DNA of 64,000 bases, taken from Candidatus Endomicrobium embiratermitis (GTDB lineage: Bacteria; Elusimicrobiota; Endomicrobiia; Endomicrobiales; Endomicrobiaceae). Location: NCBI GenBank assembly GCA_009781315.1, contig WQYI01000009.1, forward strand, positions 1-64,000, in the 5' to 3' direction. The notes below the pieces were generated by a model. That model made no database searches, was not told the origin of the DNA, and worked only from the letters and a program-made list of their open reading frames with translations. The position numbers were made by a program, and so were the translations under genes. Of this stretch, positions 27,916 through 36,794 are shown piece after piece (within the stretch, counting starts at the first letter, position 1; every line of letters starts with the position of its first letter).

Positions 27916-28645
27916 AGACCTCTCCTCCGGGTAAAATTTTATTTTTGTAAACCATTTTGGAAAAAATAATTCCTATTTCATAAAGAACTATCATAGGAAT
28001 CATAAAGAGAGCCAGGCTGAACGCGTCGGTAGTAGGCGTAATTACGGCGGCAAATACGCACATCGAAAAATACGCTTCCCTGCGTTTTGACGATAAAAAC
28101 TTCGGCGTTATTACGCCTATTTTCGTAAGTATAAAAGCAAGCAGAGGAATCTGGAATATTATTCCTCCGCAAAAAAGCAAGGCGCAGATAAAAGATATAT
28201 ACGACGACAAAGTTAGTTGAACGGGAGACTGCGTCAACCCTTGGGAAAGATTCATCAAAAACGATATCGCCGGAGTCAAAACTACAAAATAAATAAACAA
28301 AATGCCGCTTACAAACAACAAAAACGCCGCGATAACCCACTTAATTACGGAATCGTTTTGGCTTTTGTCCATCGCGGGTTTGACAAAATTAAAAAGTTCC
28401 CAAAAAATGGGAAGAATCGCGACGGACAAGCCCGCGAAGACCGCCGTTTTAATATAAATTGTAATAGCTTCCGCGGGTTTTAAAATCATAAAACTTTCTA
28501 TCAAACCTTTTGACGGAAGTTTTAAAATGTAAAGTATGCGGTCGGCAAAAAGCAATGCTATAAGAGAAGCCGCGATAATATATATCGCGCAACGGATAAG
28601 CAGCCATCTTAATTCTTCAAGATGGCCGGTAACGCTCATTTTCAT
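27902..28645 (-). CDS. tatC: Sec-independent translocase subunit TatC
   Basis: The 247-aa protein has six predicted membrane helices and the family's N-terminal signature HLEELRWLLIRC. A PxxxF/E region around PIFWELFNFVKPAM and a GGIIFQIPLLAFILTKIGVI segment are also conserved. TatC recognises twin-arginine signals on folded proteins. Its ATG overlaps the tatA stop (ATGA), showing translational coupling. The next two genes encode likely Tat clients. Confidence 0.96.
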   Translation of the reverse strand: MKMSVTGHLEELRWLLIRCAIYIIAASLIALLFADRILYILKLPSKGLIESFMILKPAEAITIYIKTAVFAGLSVAILPIFWELFNFVKPAMDKSQNDSVIKWVIAAFLLFVSGILFIYFVVLTPAISFLMNLSQGLTQSPVQLTLSSYISFICALLFCGGIIFQIPLLAFILTKIGVITPKFLSSKRREAYFSMCVFAAVITPTTDAFSLALFMIPMIVLYEIGIIFSKMVYKNKILPGGEVYEQS

Positions 28646-28845
28646 TTTGCGGTATTTGTATCGGCTGAATTTGTTTTGTTTTCTTCTTTTTCTTCAGGTT
28701 CTTTTGTTTTGTCGTTCATTCCGTCTTTAAATTCCTGAACGGACTTTCCGAGCGCCCTTGCTATGCCGGGCAGCCTTTTGGCGCCGAAAAGAACCAAAGC
28801 CAAAAGCAAAATTACGACTAATTCTTGAAACCCTAATCCAAACAT
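28642..28845 (-). CDS. tatA: Sec-independent translocase subunit TatA/B type
   Basis: The 67-aa protein starts MFGLGFQELVVILLLALVLF, one membrane helix with the family's FG hinge (FGAKRLPGIARALG), an amphipathic helix and a charged tail. I chose the ATG at 28845 because GGAGG lies five bases upstream; an in-frame ATG at 28890 would add 15 residues without a site. It is the first gene of the tat unit, after the mreB terminator. Confidence 0.95.
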   Translation of the reverse strand: MFGLGFQELVVILLLALVLFGAKRLPGIARALGKSVQEFKDGMNDKTKEPEEKEENKTNSADTNTAK

Positions 28846-28930
28846 AAAACCTCCGAAAACAATAAGCTTATAATGATATAATTTAATCAAATTTTGAGAG
28901 ATTTTGGTATATGATTTTTAACCAAAACAA

Positions 28931-28964
28931 AAAACGCGCGGCATTTTATTTAGCCGCGCGTTTT
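28931..28964 (-). terminator. Strong intrinsic terminator after mreB
   Basis: A perfect 12-bp stem, AAAACGCGCGGC with GCCGCGCGTTTT, surrounds a 10-nt loop. T-runs on both sides make it work in either direction. It ends the long ribosomal-mreB transcript 20 bases after the mreB stop and isolates it from tatA. Confidence 0.92.
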
Positions 28965-28984
28965 TGTAATTTGATTTATATTTA

Positions 28985-30013
28985 TTAAAAATCCGATCTC
29001 TTTGACATTTTGATGTTATCGAGTTCTTCTAAATACGCGCCTGTTCCTCTTGCAACGCAAGTTACCGGATCATCGGCGAGATTTACGGGAAGTTCGGTTT
29101 CCTGAGAAAGAAGCTCGGGGAATCCTCCGACAAGAGAACCTCCGCCGCTTAAAATTATTCCGCGGTCTACTAAGTCTGCGGAAAGTTCCGCGGGAGTTTC
29201 TTCAAGAACGCTTTTCACGACTTCAACTATTGCTTTTACGGGTTCCGCCAAAGCTATTCTTATCTCTTCGGAAGTAATTCTGACTGTTTTCGGAAGCCCT
29301 GTAAGCAAATCTCTGCCTTTTACGTCCATATCGGTTTCTTTTCCGGTAGGAAAGACCGAGCCGATTTTCATTTTTACTTCTTCAGCCGTGCTTTCGCCTA
29401 TGGAAAGATTATATTTTTTTCTGAAATACTGGACTACGGCTTCGTCCATTTTATCGCCGGCGACATTCAGGGATCTCGCGACAACCATTCCGCCAAGCGA
29501 TATAACCGCGACTTCCGTAGTTCCGCCTCCGATATCGACTATCATGCTGCCTACGGGCTCTTGTATGGGAATTCCCGCTCCGATAGCGGCAGCCATAGGC
29601 TCGTCAATAAGATGAACTTCCCTTGCGCCGGCCTGCTCTGCGGATTCTCTTACGGCTCTTCTTTCAACTTCCGTTATACCCGACGGAACGCCGATAACGA
29701 CTCTGGGATGAAGGAGGGTTCTGCGGTTGTGAACTTTTTTTATGAAATATCTTATCATTCTTTCAGTAGCTTCAAAGTTAGCGATAACTCCGTTTCTAAG
29801 CGGACGAACGGCTACAATATTTGCGGGGGTTTTACCCAACATTCTTTTGGCTTCCACTCCGATTGCAAGAACGCTATTGGTATCTTTGTCCATGGCTACG
29901 ACGGAAGGTTCTCTTAAAACAATGCCCTGCCCTTTAATATAAACCAAGACAGAGGCAGTCCCCAAATCTATTCCCATATCGTTTGAAAACAAACTGAAAA
30001 TATAGTTAAACAC
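28985..30013 (-). CDS. mreB: Rod shape-determining protein MreB
   Basis: The 342-aa actin homologue forms membrane-bound filaments that guide cell-wall elongation. Nucleotide-binding signatures are [18 protein letters not shown] near residues 13-30, [20 protein letters not shown] near 157-175, and [18 protein letters not shown] near 290. Length is typical. mreC and mreD do not follow in this window. It is the last gene before a strong terminator and is separated from rplQ by a GAAGTTGA-word element. Confidence 0.97.
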   Translation of the reverse strand: MFNYIFSLFSNDMGIDLGTASVLVYIKGQGIVLREPSVVAMDKDTNSVLAIGVEAKRMLGKTPANIVAVRPLRNGVIANFEATERMIRYFIKKVHNRRTLLHPRVVIGVPSGITEVERRAVRESAEQAGAREVHLIDEPMAAAIGAGIPIQEPVGSMIVDIGGGTTEVAVISLGGMVVARSLNVAGDKMDEAVVQYFRKKYNLSIGESTAEEVKMKIGSVFPTGKETDMDVKGRDLLTGLPKTVRITSEEIRIALAEPVKAIVEVVKSVLEETPAELSADLVDRGIILSGGGSLVGGFPELLSQETELPVNLADDPVTCVARGTGAYLEELDNIKMSKRSDF

Positions 30014-30030
30014 TTTATAACTCCGTTATG

Positions 30031-30130
30031 GAAGTTGAGATGATGAGATGTTGAGAAGTTGAGAGGAGCTCAAGTCGTTAAAGTCTTTGCCTTTGCTCAT
30101 CTTCTCATCGTCACAGCTTCCCATCTTCTG
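30031..30130. repeat. GAAGTTGA-word intergenic element, copy 1 (rplQ/mreB gap)
   Basis: Plus-strand arm: GAAGTTGA, GATGATGA, GATGTTGA, GAAGTTGA. The core contains GTCTTTGCCTTTGCTC, and the other arm is inverted (CATCTTCTCATC ... CCCATCTTC). It almost touches the rplQ stop codon. Confidence 0.82.
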
Positions 30131-30131
30131 T

Positions 30132-30485
30132 TTATATGACTAATTTTACAATTGCCATTTCCGCGCTGTCGCCGCGTCTGGGTCCTACTTTTAAAATCTG
30201 CGCGTAGCCGCCTTTTCTTTCTTTGTATCTCGGCGCTAAAACGTCAAAAACTTTTTTTACGACTTCTTTATTGTTTATTTCGCCGTGAACCGCTCTTATC
30301 GCGCTTAAATCGGCTTTTTTCGCTTTTGTTACAAGTTTTTCGGCATAACTTATCAGTTCCTTCGCTTTAGGCAAAGTAGTGGTTATTTTCTCATGGAGAA
30401 ACAATTCGGTAGCCAAACTTCTTAGCATGGCTTTTTTATGAGAACTCGTAACGCCGAGTTTGCTCCCATTATGGTTTTTTATCAT
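30132..30485 (-). CDS. rplQ: 50S ribosomal protein L17
   Basis: The 117-aa protein starts near LGVTSSHKKAMLRSLATELF, the conserved bL17 N-terminal region, and ends with RRGDSAEMAIVKLV. L17 lines the exit region of the large subunit. Its start overlaps the rpoA stop by 4 bases, as expected for the alpha operon. Confidence 0.97.
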   Translation of the reverse strand: MIKNHNGSKLGVTSSHKKAMLRSLATELFLHEKITTTLPKAKELISYAEKLVTKAKKADLSAIRAVHGEINNKEVVKKVFDVLAPRYKERKGGYAQILKVGPRRGDSAEMAIVKLVI

Positions 30486-31462
30486 TTTTTTGCTCCCTTC
30501 ATTCCGAGCGACAATCCCATTTCGGCAAGTTTTTCCTTTATCTCTTCAAGAGAGCGTTTGCCGAAATTATCGAAACTCATCATATCTTCTTCGGTAACTT
30601 TAACAAGATCTCCGATAGTTTCCAAACCGGCATTTTTCAGACTGTTTGAAGATCTCGTCGAAAGATCCATTATGCTCAAAGGCTGCTCAAGCAAATCGGA
30701 GCCTTTTTCTTCTTCTTTATTAGCCGCCGGTTCGGCGACCGCGCCTTCGTCTTCAATCACGCCGGTAAATATCGTAAGGCTGTTTCTTAAAATTTTCGCG
30801 GCTTCTATTAAAGCGTCTTTAGGCGTAACGGAACCGTCAGTCCAAATTTCCATAACAAGCCTGTCGTAATTTAAAGTCTGCTCAACGCGGGTATTTTCCA
30901 CTTCGTAGTTGACTTTCGTTATAGGAGAAAAAAGAGAATCCAAAACTATTGTACCGACGGCATATTTGTGCGATTTAAGTTCTTCGGCAAGAATATATCC
31001 TTTGCCGGACGAAACTTCGAGTTCCATTTCCAAAACCGTGCCGTTGTCGATATTTGCAATCTCCTGTCCGGGATTTAATATCTCGACATTTGCGTTCTTT
31101 TCAATATTTGCCGCCGTTACTTTACCCGCTTTTTTAACTTTAAGATAAAGCTTTTCCGGCATTTCGGAATGAAGTTTTACTCTTATTTTCTTCAAATTCA
31201 AAACTATCTGGGCAACGTCTTCTTTAACGCCTTTCAATACAGCAAATTCGTGGAGAGCGCCTGTTATTTTAACCGAAGTAATCGCCGCGCCTTCAAGGCT
31301 TGACAAAAGAATTCTGCGAAGAGAATTTCCTATAGTGTGACCGTAACCGCGTTCAAAAGGTTCTGCCGTAAAACGGCCGTAAAAATTTGTCGCCGTTTTT
31401 TCGTCTAACATAAGTCTGCGTAATTTTTCTAAATCCGGAGTTTTCATTCTATATAACCTCAC
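30482..31462 (-). CDS. rpoA: RNA polymerase alpha subunit
   Basis: The 326-aa subunit has the N-terminal dimerisation domain (FTAEPFERGYGHTIGNSLRR, ILLSSLEGAAITSVKI) and a C-terminal DNA-binding domain (LSTRSSNSLKNAGLETIGDL, residues about 255-310). An acidic linker rich in E and A joins them. It nucleates polymerase assembly and contacts UP elements and activators. It lies between rpsD and rplQ in the usual order. Confidence 0.97.
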   Translation of the reverse strand: MRLYRMKTPDLEKLRRLMLDEKTATNFYGRFTAEPFERGYGHTIGNSLRRILLSSLEGAAITSVKITGALHEFAVLKGVKEDVAQIVLNLKKIRVKLHSEMPEKLYLKVKKAGKVTAANIEKNANVEILNPGQEIANIDNGTVLEMELEVSSGKGYILAEELKSHKYAVGTIVLDSLFSPITKVNYEVENTRVEQTLNYDRLVMEIWTDGSVTPKDALIEAAKILRNSLTIFTGVIEDEGAVAEPAANKEEEKGSDLLEQPLSIMDLSTRSSNSLKNAGLETIGDLVKVTEEDMMSFDNFGKRSLEEIKEKLAEMGLSLGMKGAKK

Positions 31463-31502
31463 TCAACAAACCTTCGGTTTTAATAAGCCTTGGGCTGTTA
31501 GT

Positions 31503-32129
31503 TTATTTTGAATAATATTCTACTATGAGCTGGCTGTCTATCGGATGAGACGTTTCGCCGGGCAGCGGTTCGCTTACCACCGTACCCGCAATTTTGCTTT
31601 TATCAAAGCTAAGCCAAGCCGGAACATTTGAAGCCGTTTTTTCTACAAGTTTTTTTATGACGGAATTTTCTTTGTATTTCTCGGGAACTGTAATAACGTC
31701 GCCTGCTTTTACCTGATAACGGGGAACGTCGATTTTTTTATCGTTGACCAAAACATTCCCGTGATTTACGATTTGCCTGGCCTGTTTTTTTGAAGAAGCC
31801 AAACCCAGGCGGTAAACCACATTATCAAGCCTTAACTCAAGAAGTTTAAGCAAATTGTCGCCCGTAGAACCTTTCATTTTTTCGGCGACGGTATAATAAT
31901 GGCTGAACTGTTCTTCGGTTAAACCGTAAACTCTTCTTGCTTTCTGTTTCTCGCGCAAATGTTTCGCATAATCGGACATTTTTCCTTTGGCTACGCCGTG
32001 CTGTCCGGGACCGTTTTTGCCTCTTTTTCTGTCGAGAGTGCAATTACTCGTGCATCTTTCGCCCTTAAGGAAAAGTTTTTCTTTTTCACGACGGCACAAT
32101 TTACATACTGACTCTAAATAACGTGACAT
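31503..32129 (-). CDS. rpsD: 30S ribosomal protein S4
   Basis: The 208-aa assembly protein has an N-terminal Cys cluster (CKLCRREKEKLFLKGERC, then C-x3-C spacing) of the zinc-binding type. An S4 RNA-binding domain follows around RLDNVVYRLGLASSKKQARQ and VLVNDKKIDVPRY. S4 often represses the alpha operon by binding its leader; no obvious leader structure was identified here. Confidence 0.97.
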   Translation of the reverse strand: MSRYLESVCKLCRREKEKLFLKGERCTSNCTLDRKRGKNGPGQHGVAKGKMSDYAKHLREKQKARRVYGLTEEQFSHYYTVAEKMKGSTGDNLLKLLELRLDNVVYRLGLASSKKQARQIVNHGNVLVNDKKIDVPRYQVKAGDVITVPEKYKENSVIKKLVEKTASNVPAWLSFDKSKIAGTVVSEPLPGETSHPIDSQLIVEYYSK

Positions 32130-32149
32130 CTATTAAACTCCTCTAATTA

Positions 32150-32237
32150 GAAGTTGAGATGTTGGGATGCTGAGATGCTGAGCAAAGACAAAGCCGTTAC
32201 CCACCTTCTCATCCTCTCATCTTCTCTACCTCTGTCT
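32150..32237. repeat. GAAGTTGA-word intergenic element, copy 2 (rpsK/rpsD gap)
   Basis: Arm words are GAAGTTGA, GATGTTGG, GATGCTGA, GATGCTGA. The core reads GCAAAGACAAAGCCGTTACC on the plus strand, so this copy is inverted relative to copies 1, 4 and 5. The far edge starts just after the rpsK stop codon with AAAGACAG. Confidence 0.8.
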
Positions 32238-32239
32238 TT

Positions 32240-32641
32240 TTATACTCTTCTCGGTTTCGGCGGACGGCAACCGTCGTGAGGCACCGGCGTAATATCTTTT
32301 ATCGCCGTAATTCCAAGTCCGGAACTTTGCAAACCTCTTATAGCCGTTTCTCTTCCAGGTCCTGGACCGTTGACAAAAACCGCAACCTGCTTAACGCCCA
32401 TATCTAACGCTTTTTTGCCTACGGAAGCCGCAGTCATTTGAGCCGCAAAAGGAGTGCCTTTTTTTGTGCCTTTAAAACCGGAACCGCCTGCAGACGCCCA
32501 TGCTAAAGTATTTCCTTTTTCATCCGTAACATTCACTATAGTATTGTTAAACGTTGACAATATATAAGCTCTGGCGACTCCGCCGGTATATTTTTTCTTT
32601 TTCGACGATCCTGCGCCGCTTTGTTTCTTTTCTTCTGCCAT
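32240..32641 (-). CDS. rpsK: 30S ribosomal protein S11
   Basis: The 133-aa protein has [20 protein letters not shown] and the C-terminal [20 protein letters not shown] of uS11. It forms part of the 30S platform. The order rpsM-rpsK-rpsD-rpoA is standard, but repeat elements interrupt it on both sides. Confidence 0.97.
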   Translation of the reverse strand: MAEEKKQSGAGSSKKKKYTGGVARAYILSTFNNTIVNVTDEKGNTLAWASAGGSGFKGTKKGTPFAAQMTAASVGKKALDMGVKQVAVFVNGPGPGRETAIRGLQSSGLGITAIKDITPVPHDGCRPPKPRRV

Positions 32642-32684
32642 TTGTTTCTCCTCAATCTGTTTTTACTTATGCGCTAATTTTATA

Positions 32685-32775
32685 GAAGTTTGGATGCATG
32701 GATGCATAGAGGCTTAAAAGCCTTACTTCTTTTGTCTTTGCCAAGCATCTATGCGTTTATTCCTCCAATCTTCTG
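32685..32775. repeat. CATGCATC-word intergenic element without gene (rpsM/rpsK gap)
   Basis: The plus-strand arm runs GAAGTTTG, GATGCATG, GATGCATA and on. The minus-strand core contains GGCAAAGACAAAAGAAG, and the far arm has CATCTATGCG and CAATCTTC. It uses the same word as the arms around the four-helix-bundle gene, mixed at the edges with the GAAG word. Confidence 0.78.
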
Positions 32776-32780
32776 TTGTT

Positions 32781-33176
32781 TTAGCCTTTCTTTCCAGGAG
32801 CCTGAGCTGCCGCTTTACCCGCGCCTACGGTTTTTCTCTTACCGCGTCTTGTACGAGCATTGGTTTTCGTCCTCTGCCCTCTGGTCGGAAGATTTCTTCT
32901 GTGACGGGAACCTCTGTAACTTCCTATTTCTATAAGCCTTTTAATGTTCGCCTGAATTTCTCTTCTTAAATCGCCTTCGACTTTAAGATTTTTCGTTATA
33001 AGGTTATTTATTTTGTTGACTTCCGCTTCGGTTAAATCTTTAACTCTTTTGGCGGGATCCAACTCAAGTTCCGCGATAATTTCATTTGATATCGCGGGAC
33101 CGATTCCGTAAATATATCTCAACGCTATATCAAGTCTTTTTGCTTTAGGTAAATCTACGCCTGCAACACGAGCCAT
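32781..33176 (-). CDS. rpsM: 30S ribosomal protein S13
   Basis: The 131-aa protein has [20 protein letters not shown], an [20 protein letters not shown] motif and a basic alanine-rich tail. S13 contacts the 50S subunit and P-site tRNA. Length is slightly above the usual 115-125 because of the tail. Confidence 0.97.
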   Translation of the reverse strand: MARVAGVDLPKAKRLDIALRYIYGIGPAISNEIIAELELDPAKRVKDLTEAEVNKINNLITKNLKVEGDLRREIQANIKRLIEIGSYRGSRHRRNLPTRGQRTKTNARTRRGKRKTVGAGKAAAQAPGKKG

Positions 33177-33225
33177 TTACTTCCTCCATACTTTTTTATA
33201 TACACTGCTTCAAATCTAATAAAAT

Positions 33226-33295
33226 CTTCAGAGTTCAAAGTTTGTCGTTATTTTAACTTTGAACTTTGAACTTTGCACTTTGAACTTTGCCTTTT
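33226..33295. repeat. AAAGTTC-word intergenic element (rpmJ/rpsM gap)
   Basis: On the minus strand, directly after the rpmJ stop, the sequence reads AAAGGCA and then AAAGTTC, AAAGTGC, AAAGTTC, AAAGTTC, AAAGTTA, AAATAACGACAAAC. This is a clean heptamer array ending in the shared TAACGACAA junction. The second arm is reduced to AACTTTGAACTCTGAA. Confidence 0.82.
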
Positions 33296-33409
33296 CTATC
33301 CTTGTCTCTGTTTGTGTCTGGGGTCCGAACAAGTTACTCTTACTACGCCTTTGCGTTTTACTACTTTGCATTTCTGGCAAATTGGTTTGACCGATGCTCT
33401 GACTTTCAT
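33296..33409 (-). CDS. rpmJ: 50S ribosomal protein L36
   Basis: A short 37-codon gene reading [20 protein letters not shown] and ending in KQRQG. The C-x2-C ... C ... H set (CQKC, then C and H near residues 27 and 32) is the zinc-binding form of bL36. It lies between infA and rpsM as in most bacteria. Confidence 0.95.
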   Translation of the reverse strand: MKVRASVKPICQKCKVVKRKGVVRVTCSDPRHKQRQG

Positions 33410-33431
33410 TTTTAAATACTCCGCTTACAAT

Positions 33432-33482
33432 ATGTTTTCTGTATCCTTCGGAGATAAAGTCTCCTCAGGATGACGCCCGCAG
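33432..33482. repeat. GTCATCCTGAGG-type palindromic repeat (infA/rpmJ gap)
   Basis: On the minus strand GTCATCCTGAGGAGAC and ATCTCCGAAGGATAC form an imperfect palindrome, preceded by a GACGC-rich half. It belongs to the GTCAT class of dispersed repeats. Confidence 0.6.
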
Positions 33483-33484
33483 CG

Positions 33485-33703
33485 TCACTTTTCTCTATAT
33501 GTAATTCTGCCCCTGGTTAAATCGTAAGGAGAAAGTTCAACTTTCACTTTATCACCGGGCAGAATTTTTATGTAATGCATTCTCATTTTACCGCATATAT
33601 GCGCAAGAATCACATGCCCGCCGTCTATTTCAACCTTAAACATGGCATTGGGCAGAGATTCCAAAATTTTACCGTCAACTAATATTTTTTCTTCTTTTGA
33701 CAT
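33485..33703 (-). CDS. infA: Translation initiation factor IF-1
   Basis: The 72-aa OB-fold protein contains [20 protein letters not shown] and [22 protein letters not shown]-1 binds the A site of the 30S subunit during initiation. It follows map by a single base, so the two are translationally linked. Confidence 0.97.
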   Translation of the reverse strand: MSKEEKILVDGKILESLPNAMFKVEIDGGHVILAHICGKMRMHYIKILPGDKVKVELSPYDLTRGRITYREK

Positions 33704-33704
33704 T

Positions 33705-34484
33705 TTATACCTTTGTTAAAATTTCATTACCGTCTTCGGTTATTGCGACTGTGTGCTCGAAATGGGCGCTCAGACTGAAATCTTTCGTGACAACAGTCCA
33801 ATCGTCGTCCGACATAGCCACTTCGTAACCGCCGGCGTTTACCATAGGTTCTATCGCTAAAACCATACCTGGAACAAGCTTCACTCCCGTATCGGCTTTA
33901 CCGAAATTCGGTACAGGCGGCTCTTCGTGTAAAGCCCTTCCTATTCCGTGTCCTACAAAATCTCTTACCACGGAAAAACCCGCGTTTTCAACGGTTTTCT
34001 GAACCGCAAAAGAAATATCGCCGAGCCTTTTGCCGGGTAACACCTGCTCTATGCCTTTCTGTAATGATTCTTCCGTAATTTTAAGAAGTTTTGAGGCGGT
34101 GTCGGAGATACTGCCGACTGCGTAGGTTTTTGCCGCGTCGCCGTAATAACCTTCGTAAATTACTCCTATATCAACAGAAACTATATCGCCGGATTTAAGC
34201 GCGCGGGAAGCATTCGGAATCCCGTGAACAACCTCGTCGTTTACCGACACGCAGGCGCATGCCGGATAAGGATAACTTATCCCTTTGACTCCGAGAAAAG
34301 CCGGCAACATTTTCAATGAACGTATATATTTCTCTACAAAAATATCTATATCTTTGGTCGTTACCGCGGGTTTTATAATGTCAGTAAGTTCTTCCAAAAT
34401 TTTGCCGACTGCCTGTCCGGCAATCTTCATTTTTTCTATTTCATGCCGCGTTTTTAATTCAATGCTTCTTTTTTTGAAAAACAA
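33705..34484 (-). CDS. map: Methionine aminopeptidase, type I
   Basis: The 259-aa metalloenzyme removes the initiator methionine. Metal ligands appear in [20 protein letters not shown] (two Asp), [18 protein letters not shown] (His) and [10 protein letters not shown] (Glu), with a final Glu near the C-terminus ([11 protein letters not shown]). It sits between adk and infA, which is typical of the spc operon. Confidence 0.97.
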   Translation of the reverse strand: MFFKKRSIELKTRHEIEKMKIAGQAVGKILEELTDIIKPAVTTKDIDIFVEKYIRSLKMLPAFLGVKGISYPYPACACVSVNDEVVHGIPNASRALKSGDIVSVDIGVIYEGYYGDAAKTYAVGSISDTASKLLKITEESLQKGIEQVLPGKRLGDISFAVQKTVENAGFSVVRDFVGHGIGRALHEEPPVPNFGKADTGVKLVPGMVLAIEPMVNAGGYEVAMSDDDWTVVTKDFSLSAHFEHTVAITEDGNEILTKV

Positions 34485-34502
34485 TTTGAATCCTTCGGAT
34501 TC

Positions 34503-34603
34503 AGAAGCTTAGAAGCTGAGATGTTGGGAGGCTGAGCAAATACAAAGACTTTTTGCCGTTGTTGTTACTCAACTTCTCAGCTGCTCAACTTCCCATCTTC
34601 TGC
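34503..34603. repeat. GAAGTTGA-word intergenic element, copy 3 (adk/map gap), overlapping adk 3' end
   Basis: The plus-strand arm runs GAAGCTGA, GATGTTGG, GAGGCTGA. The core is GCAAATACAAAGACTTTTTG and then a CCGTTGTTGTTAC junction. The second arm extends into the adk coding sequence: the last residues KAEDGKLSS and the stop codon are written in the element's 8-nt words. Confidence 0.8.
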
Positions 34604-35227
34604 CTTTATTGTCGTCTCTATTTGTTTAAAAACTTCTTTTTCGTTTTGCTGTCCGTCTATTTCTATGAGTATTCCAGCTTTTTTATAATAATCTATCAGC
34701 GGTTTCGTCTGATTTTCGTAAACTGTCAGCCTGTCTCTTACGACATTTTCTTTATCGTCGCTTCTCTGTAAAAGAGTTCCGCCGCAAGCATTGCAGGTGT
34801 TTTCTTTTTTAGGAGGTAAAAAATGCATATGATAACTTTCGCCGCAAGAGCAAACGCGTCTGCCAGAAATTCTTTTTACCGCTTCGTCATTGTCTATATA
34901 TATTGAAAAAACTGCGTCTATTTTTATATTTTCTTTTCTAAGCATTTCGTCGAGAGCCGCGGCCTGATTTAAGGTTCTGGGAAAACCATCTAAAAGAAAA
35001 CCTTTTTTAACATCGTCTTTTTGAAGACGTTTCTGTACCATTTCAACTACCGTTTCATCCGGTATAAGCTGACCCGCGGCCATTAAAGCGCTTATTTTTT
35101 CGTCGCTTTTTTTGGCTTCCCTGAACATATCTCCGGTTGATAAATGAACAATTCCGTATTTTTCAACGATTCTTTTAGCCTGAGTGCCTTTGCCTGCTCC
35201 GGGAGGACCGAATAATATATAATTCAT
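34577..35227 (-). CDS. adk: Adenylate kinase with zinc-type lid
   Basis: The 216-aa enzyme interconverts ATP, AMP and ADP. The P-loop is [11 protein letters not shown] at residues 6-16, and [17 protein letters not shown] near residue 83 binds AMP. The lid has four cysteines (CSCGESYHM ... CNACGG), a structural zinc site. I chose the ATG at 35227 ([10 protein letters not shown]), with AAAGGG upstream, over one nine codons earlier. The C-terminal tail EDGKLSS is encoded by the adjoining repeat element. Confidence 0.97.
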   Translation of the reverse strand: MNYILFGPPGAGKGTQAKRIVEKYGIVHLSTGDMFREAKKSDEKISALMAAGQLIPDETVVEMVQKRLQKDDVKKGFLLDGFPRTLNQAAALDEMLRKENIKIDAVFSIYIDNDEAVKRISGRRVCSCGESYHMHFLPPKKENTCNACGGTLLQRSDDKENVVRDRLTVYENQTKPLIDYYKKAGILIEIDGQQNEKEVFKQIETTIKAEDGKLSS

Positions 35228-35244
35228 AAAAACCCTTTTAACTA

Positions 35245-35333
35245 CAATTAACAATTTACAAATAACAATTAACAGCGAAAAATCTTTTTATATTTATTTT
35301 TTAATTGTAAATTATTATTTGTCAATTGCCTTT
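35245..35333. repeat. AATTAAC-word intergenic element (secY/adk gap)
   Basis: The plus-strand arm CAATTAAC, AATTTAC, AAATAAC, AATTAACAGCGAA faces an inverted arm AATTGTAAATT ... TTTGTCAATTG. It fills the gap between the secY stop and the adk ribosome site. Confidence 0.75.
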
Positions 35334-35334
35334 A

Positions 35335-36678
35335 TTATCTAACGTTAAACCATCTGCCTTTTATACGGCCTTCTTTCATAAAACCTTCATAATGACGCAT
35401 AATAAGGTGCGACTCTATCTGTCCTATAGTATCAAGAGACACGCCGACTACGATAAGCAAAGACGTTCCTCCGAAAAAGAACGGAACGCTGAATTTGGCT
35501 CTCGCCACATCGGGCAAAACCGCTATGGCGGCCACAAACAAAGCTCCCGTAAGGGTAACCCTTTCCAAAACTTTTTGTATATACTGCGCAGTAGGTTCGC
35601 CCGGCCTTATTCCCGGCACAAAACCTCCCGACTTTTTCATATTTTCAGCCAAATCTTTGGGGTTAAACGATATTGAATTATAAAAATAACAAAAGAAGAT
35701 TACAAGAGCCGCATACGTCGTATCATATATCCACGAACCGCGATTAAACCATGCCAATATATGTTTTGAAACCGGAATACCGAAAACAGTCCATTCCGGA
35801 GAAAATTGCGCTATGGTAAGAGGCGCGGAAAGTATTGATATTGAAAAGATAACGGCTATAACGCCCGACTGATCGACTTTTATCGGAAGAAAAGAAGTCT
35901 GCCCGCCGTACATTTTTCTGCCCACCATTCTTTTTGCGTAATGTATGGGAATTCTTCTTTGGGCGGTTTCAATCCAAACAACGCCTATCAGAACCGCTAT
36001 TACAACCGCAGTGATGAACAAAGCGTAAAGAATAGAAATTTCATCCATCTGAACAAGTTTTATAACGCTTATAGTGGCATGCGGCAACCTTTCGACAATA
36101 CCTGCAAAAATTATTAAAGAAATACCGTTTCCTATACCTCTTTCACTGACCTGTTCTCCAAGCCACATTATAAGAACAGTCCCGGTAACAAGAGTAGCAA
36201 CAGTCATAATAATCCAGGAAAGCGACGGATCAACTACTATAGGCATACCCGAAGGGGTAGGCATTCTGCTTATAGCCATAGTTAAACCAAAAGATTGTAT
36301 CGCGCCGAGAATTAAAGTTCCGTACCTTGTTATCTGGGTAAGTTTTTTTCTGCCCTGCTCGCCTTCTTTTGCAAGCCTGTCCAAATAAGGAATGACATGC
36401 GCTCCCTGCATTAAACTGAGAATAATGGATGCGTTGATATACGGCATAATACCCATCGAAAAAACCGACATCCTGTTGAGAGCGCCGCCCGAAAACATAT
36501 CAAGAAACCCTAACAGACCGTTGCTTTGGGCTTCAAACAAAGATCTAACCGCCTCGGCGTTAATGCCGGGGATAGGAACTGAAGCTCCTATTCTGTAAGC
36601 TACTATTATAGCCAGCGTAAAAAGAACTCTTTTTTGAAGCTCCGGCACTCTGAATATGTCTGCAAAAGTCTTTAACAT
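35335..36678 (-). CDS. secY: Preprotein translocase subunit SecY
   Basis: The 447-aa channel protein has about ten membrane helices. Signatures are RIGASVPIPGINAEAV near residue 30, the plug region SGGALNRMSVFSMGIMPYIN near residue 64, and KKSGGFVPGIRPGEPTAQYI near residue 336. It forms the Sec pore in the cytoplasmic membrane. Its usual spc-operon position after rplO is kept, with a repeat in between. Confidence 0.97.
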   Translation of the reverse strand: MLKTFADIFRVPELQKRVLFTLAIIVAYRIGASVPIPGINAEAVRSLFEAQSNGLLGFLDMFSGGALNRMSVFSMGIMPYINASIILSLMQGAHVIPYLDRLAKEGEQGRKKLTQITRYGTLILGAIQSFGLTMAISRMPTPSGMPIVVDPSLSWIIMTVATLVTGTVLIMWLGEQVSERGIGNGISLIIFAGIVERLPHATISVIKLVQMDEISILYALFITAVVIAVLIGVVWIETAQRRIPIHYAKRMVGRKMYGGQTSFLPIKVDQSGVIAVIFSISILSAPLTIAQFSPEWTVFGIPVSKHILAWFNRGSWIYDTTYAALVIFFCYFYNSISFNPKDLAENMKKSGGFVPGIRPGEPTAQYIQKVLERVTLTGALFVAAIAVLPDVARAKFSVPFFFGGTSLLIVVGVSLDTIGQIESHLIMRHYEGFMKEGRIKGRWFNVR

Positions 36679-36696
36679 TTTTCTTTCCTTAATATC

Positions 36697-36785
36697 ATCA
36701 TTGCGGGCTTGACCCGCAATCTATTTTTAGGATGTGAGCGACATCCTTCGACTACGCTCAGGACAAGCTCCGACCGCAATGACAA
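36697..36785. repeat. GTCATTGC-class dispersed repeat (rplO/secY gap)
   Basis: CATTGCGGGCTTGACCCGCAAT (split by its loop) is a palindrome followed by CTATTTTTAGGATG. A second part has GACATCC and ends CGCAATGACAA. It shares GTCATTGC and GCAATCTATTTTT with the copies at 41938 and 42409. Confidence 0.72.
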
Positions 36786-36794
36786 ACTCTGTAA

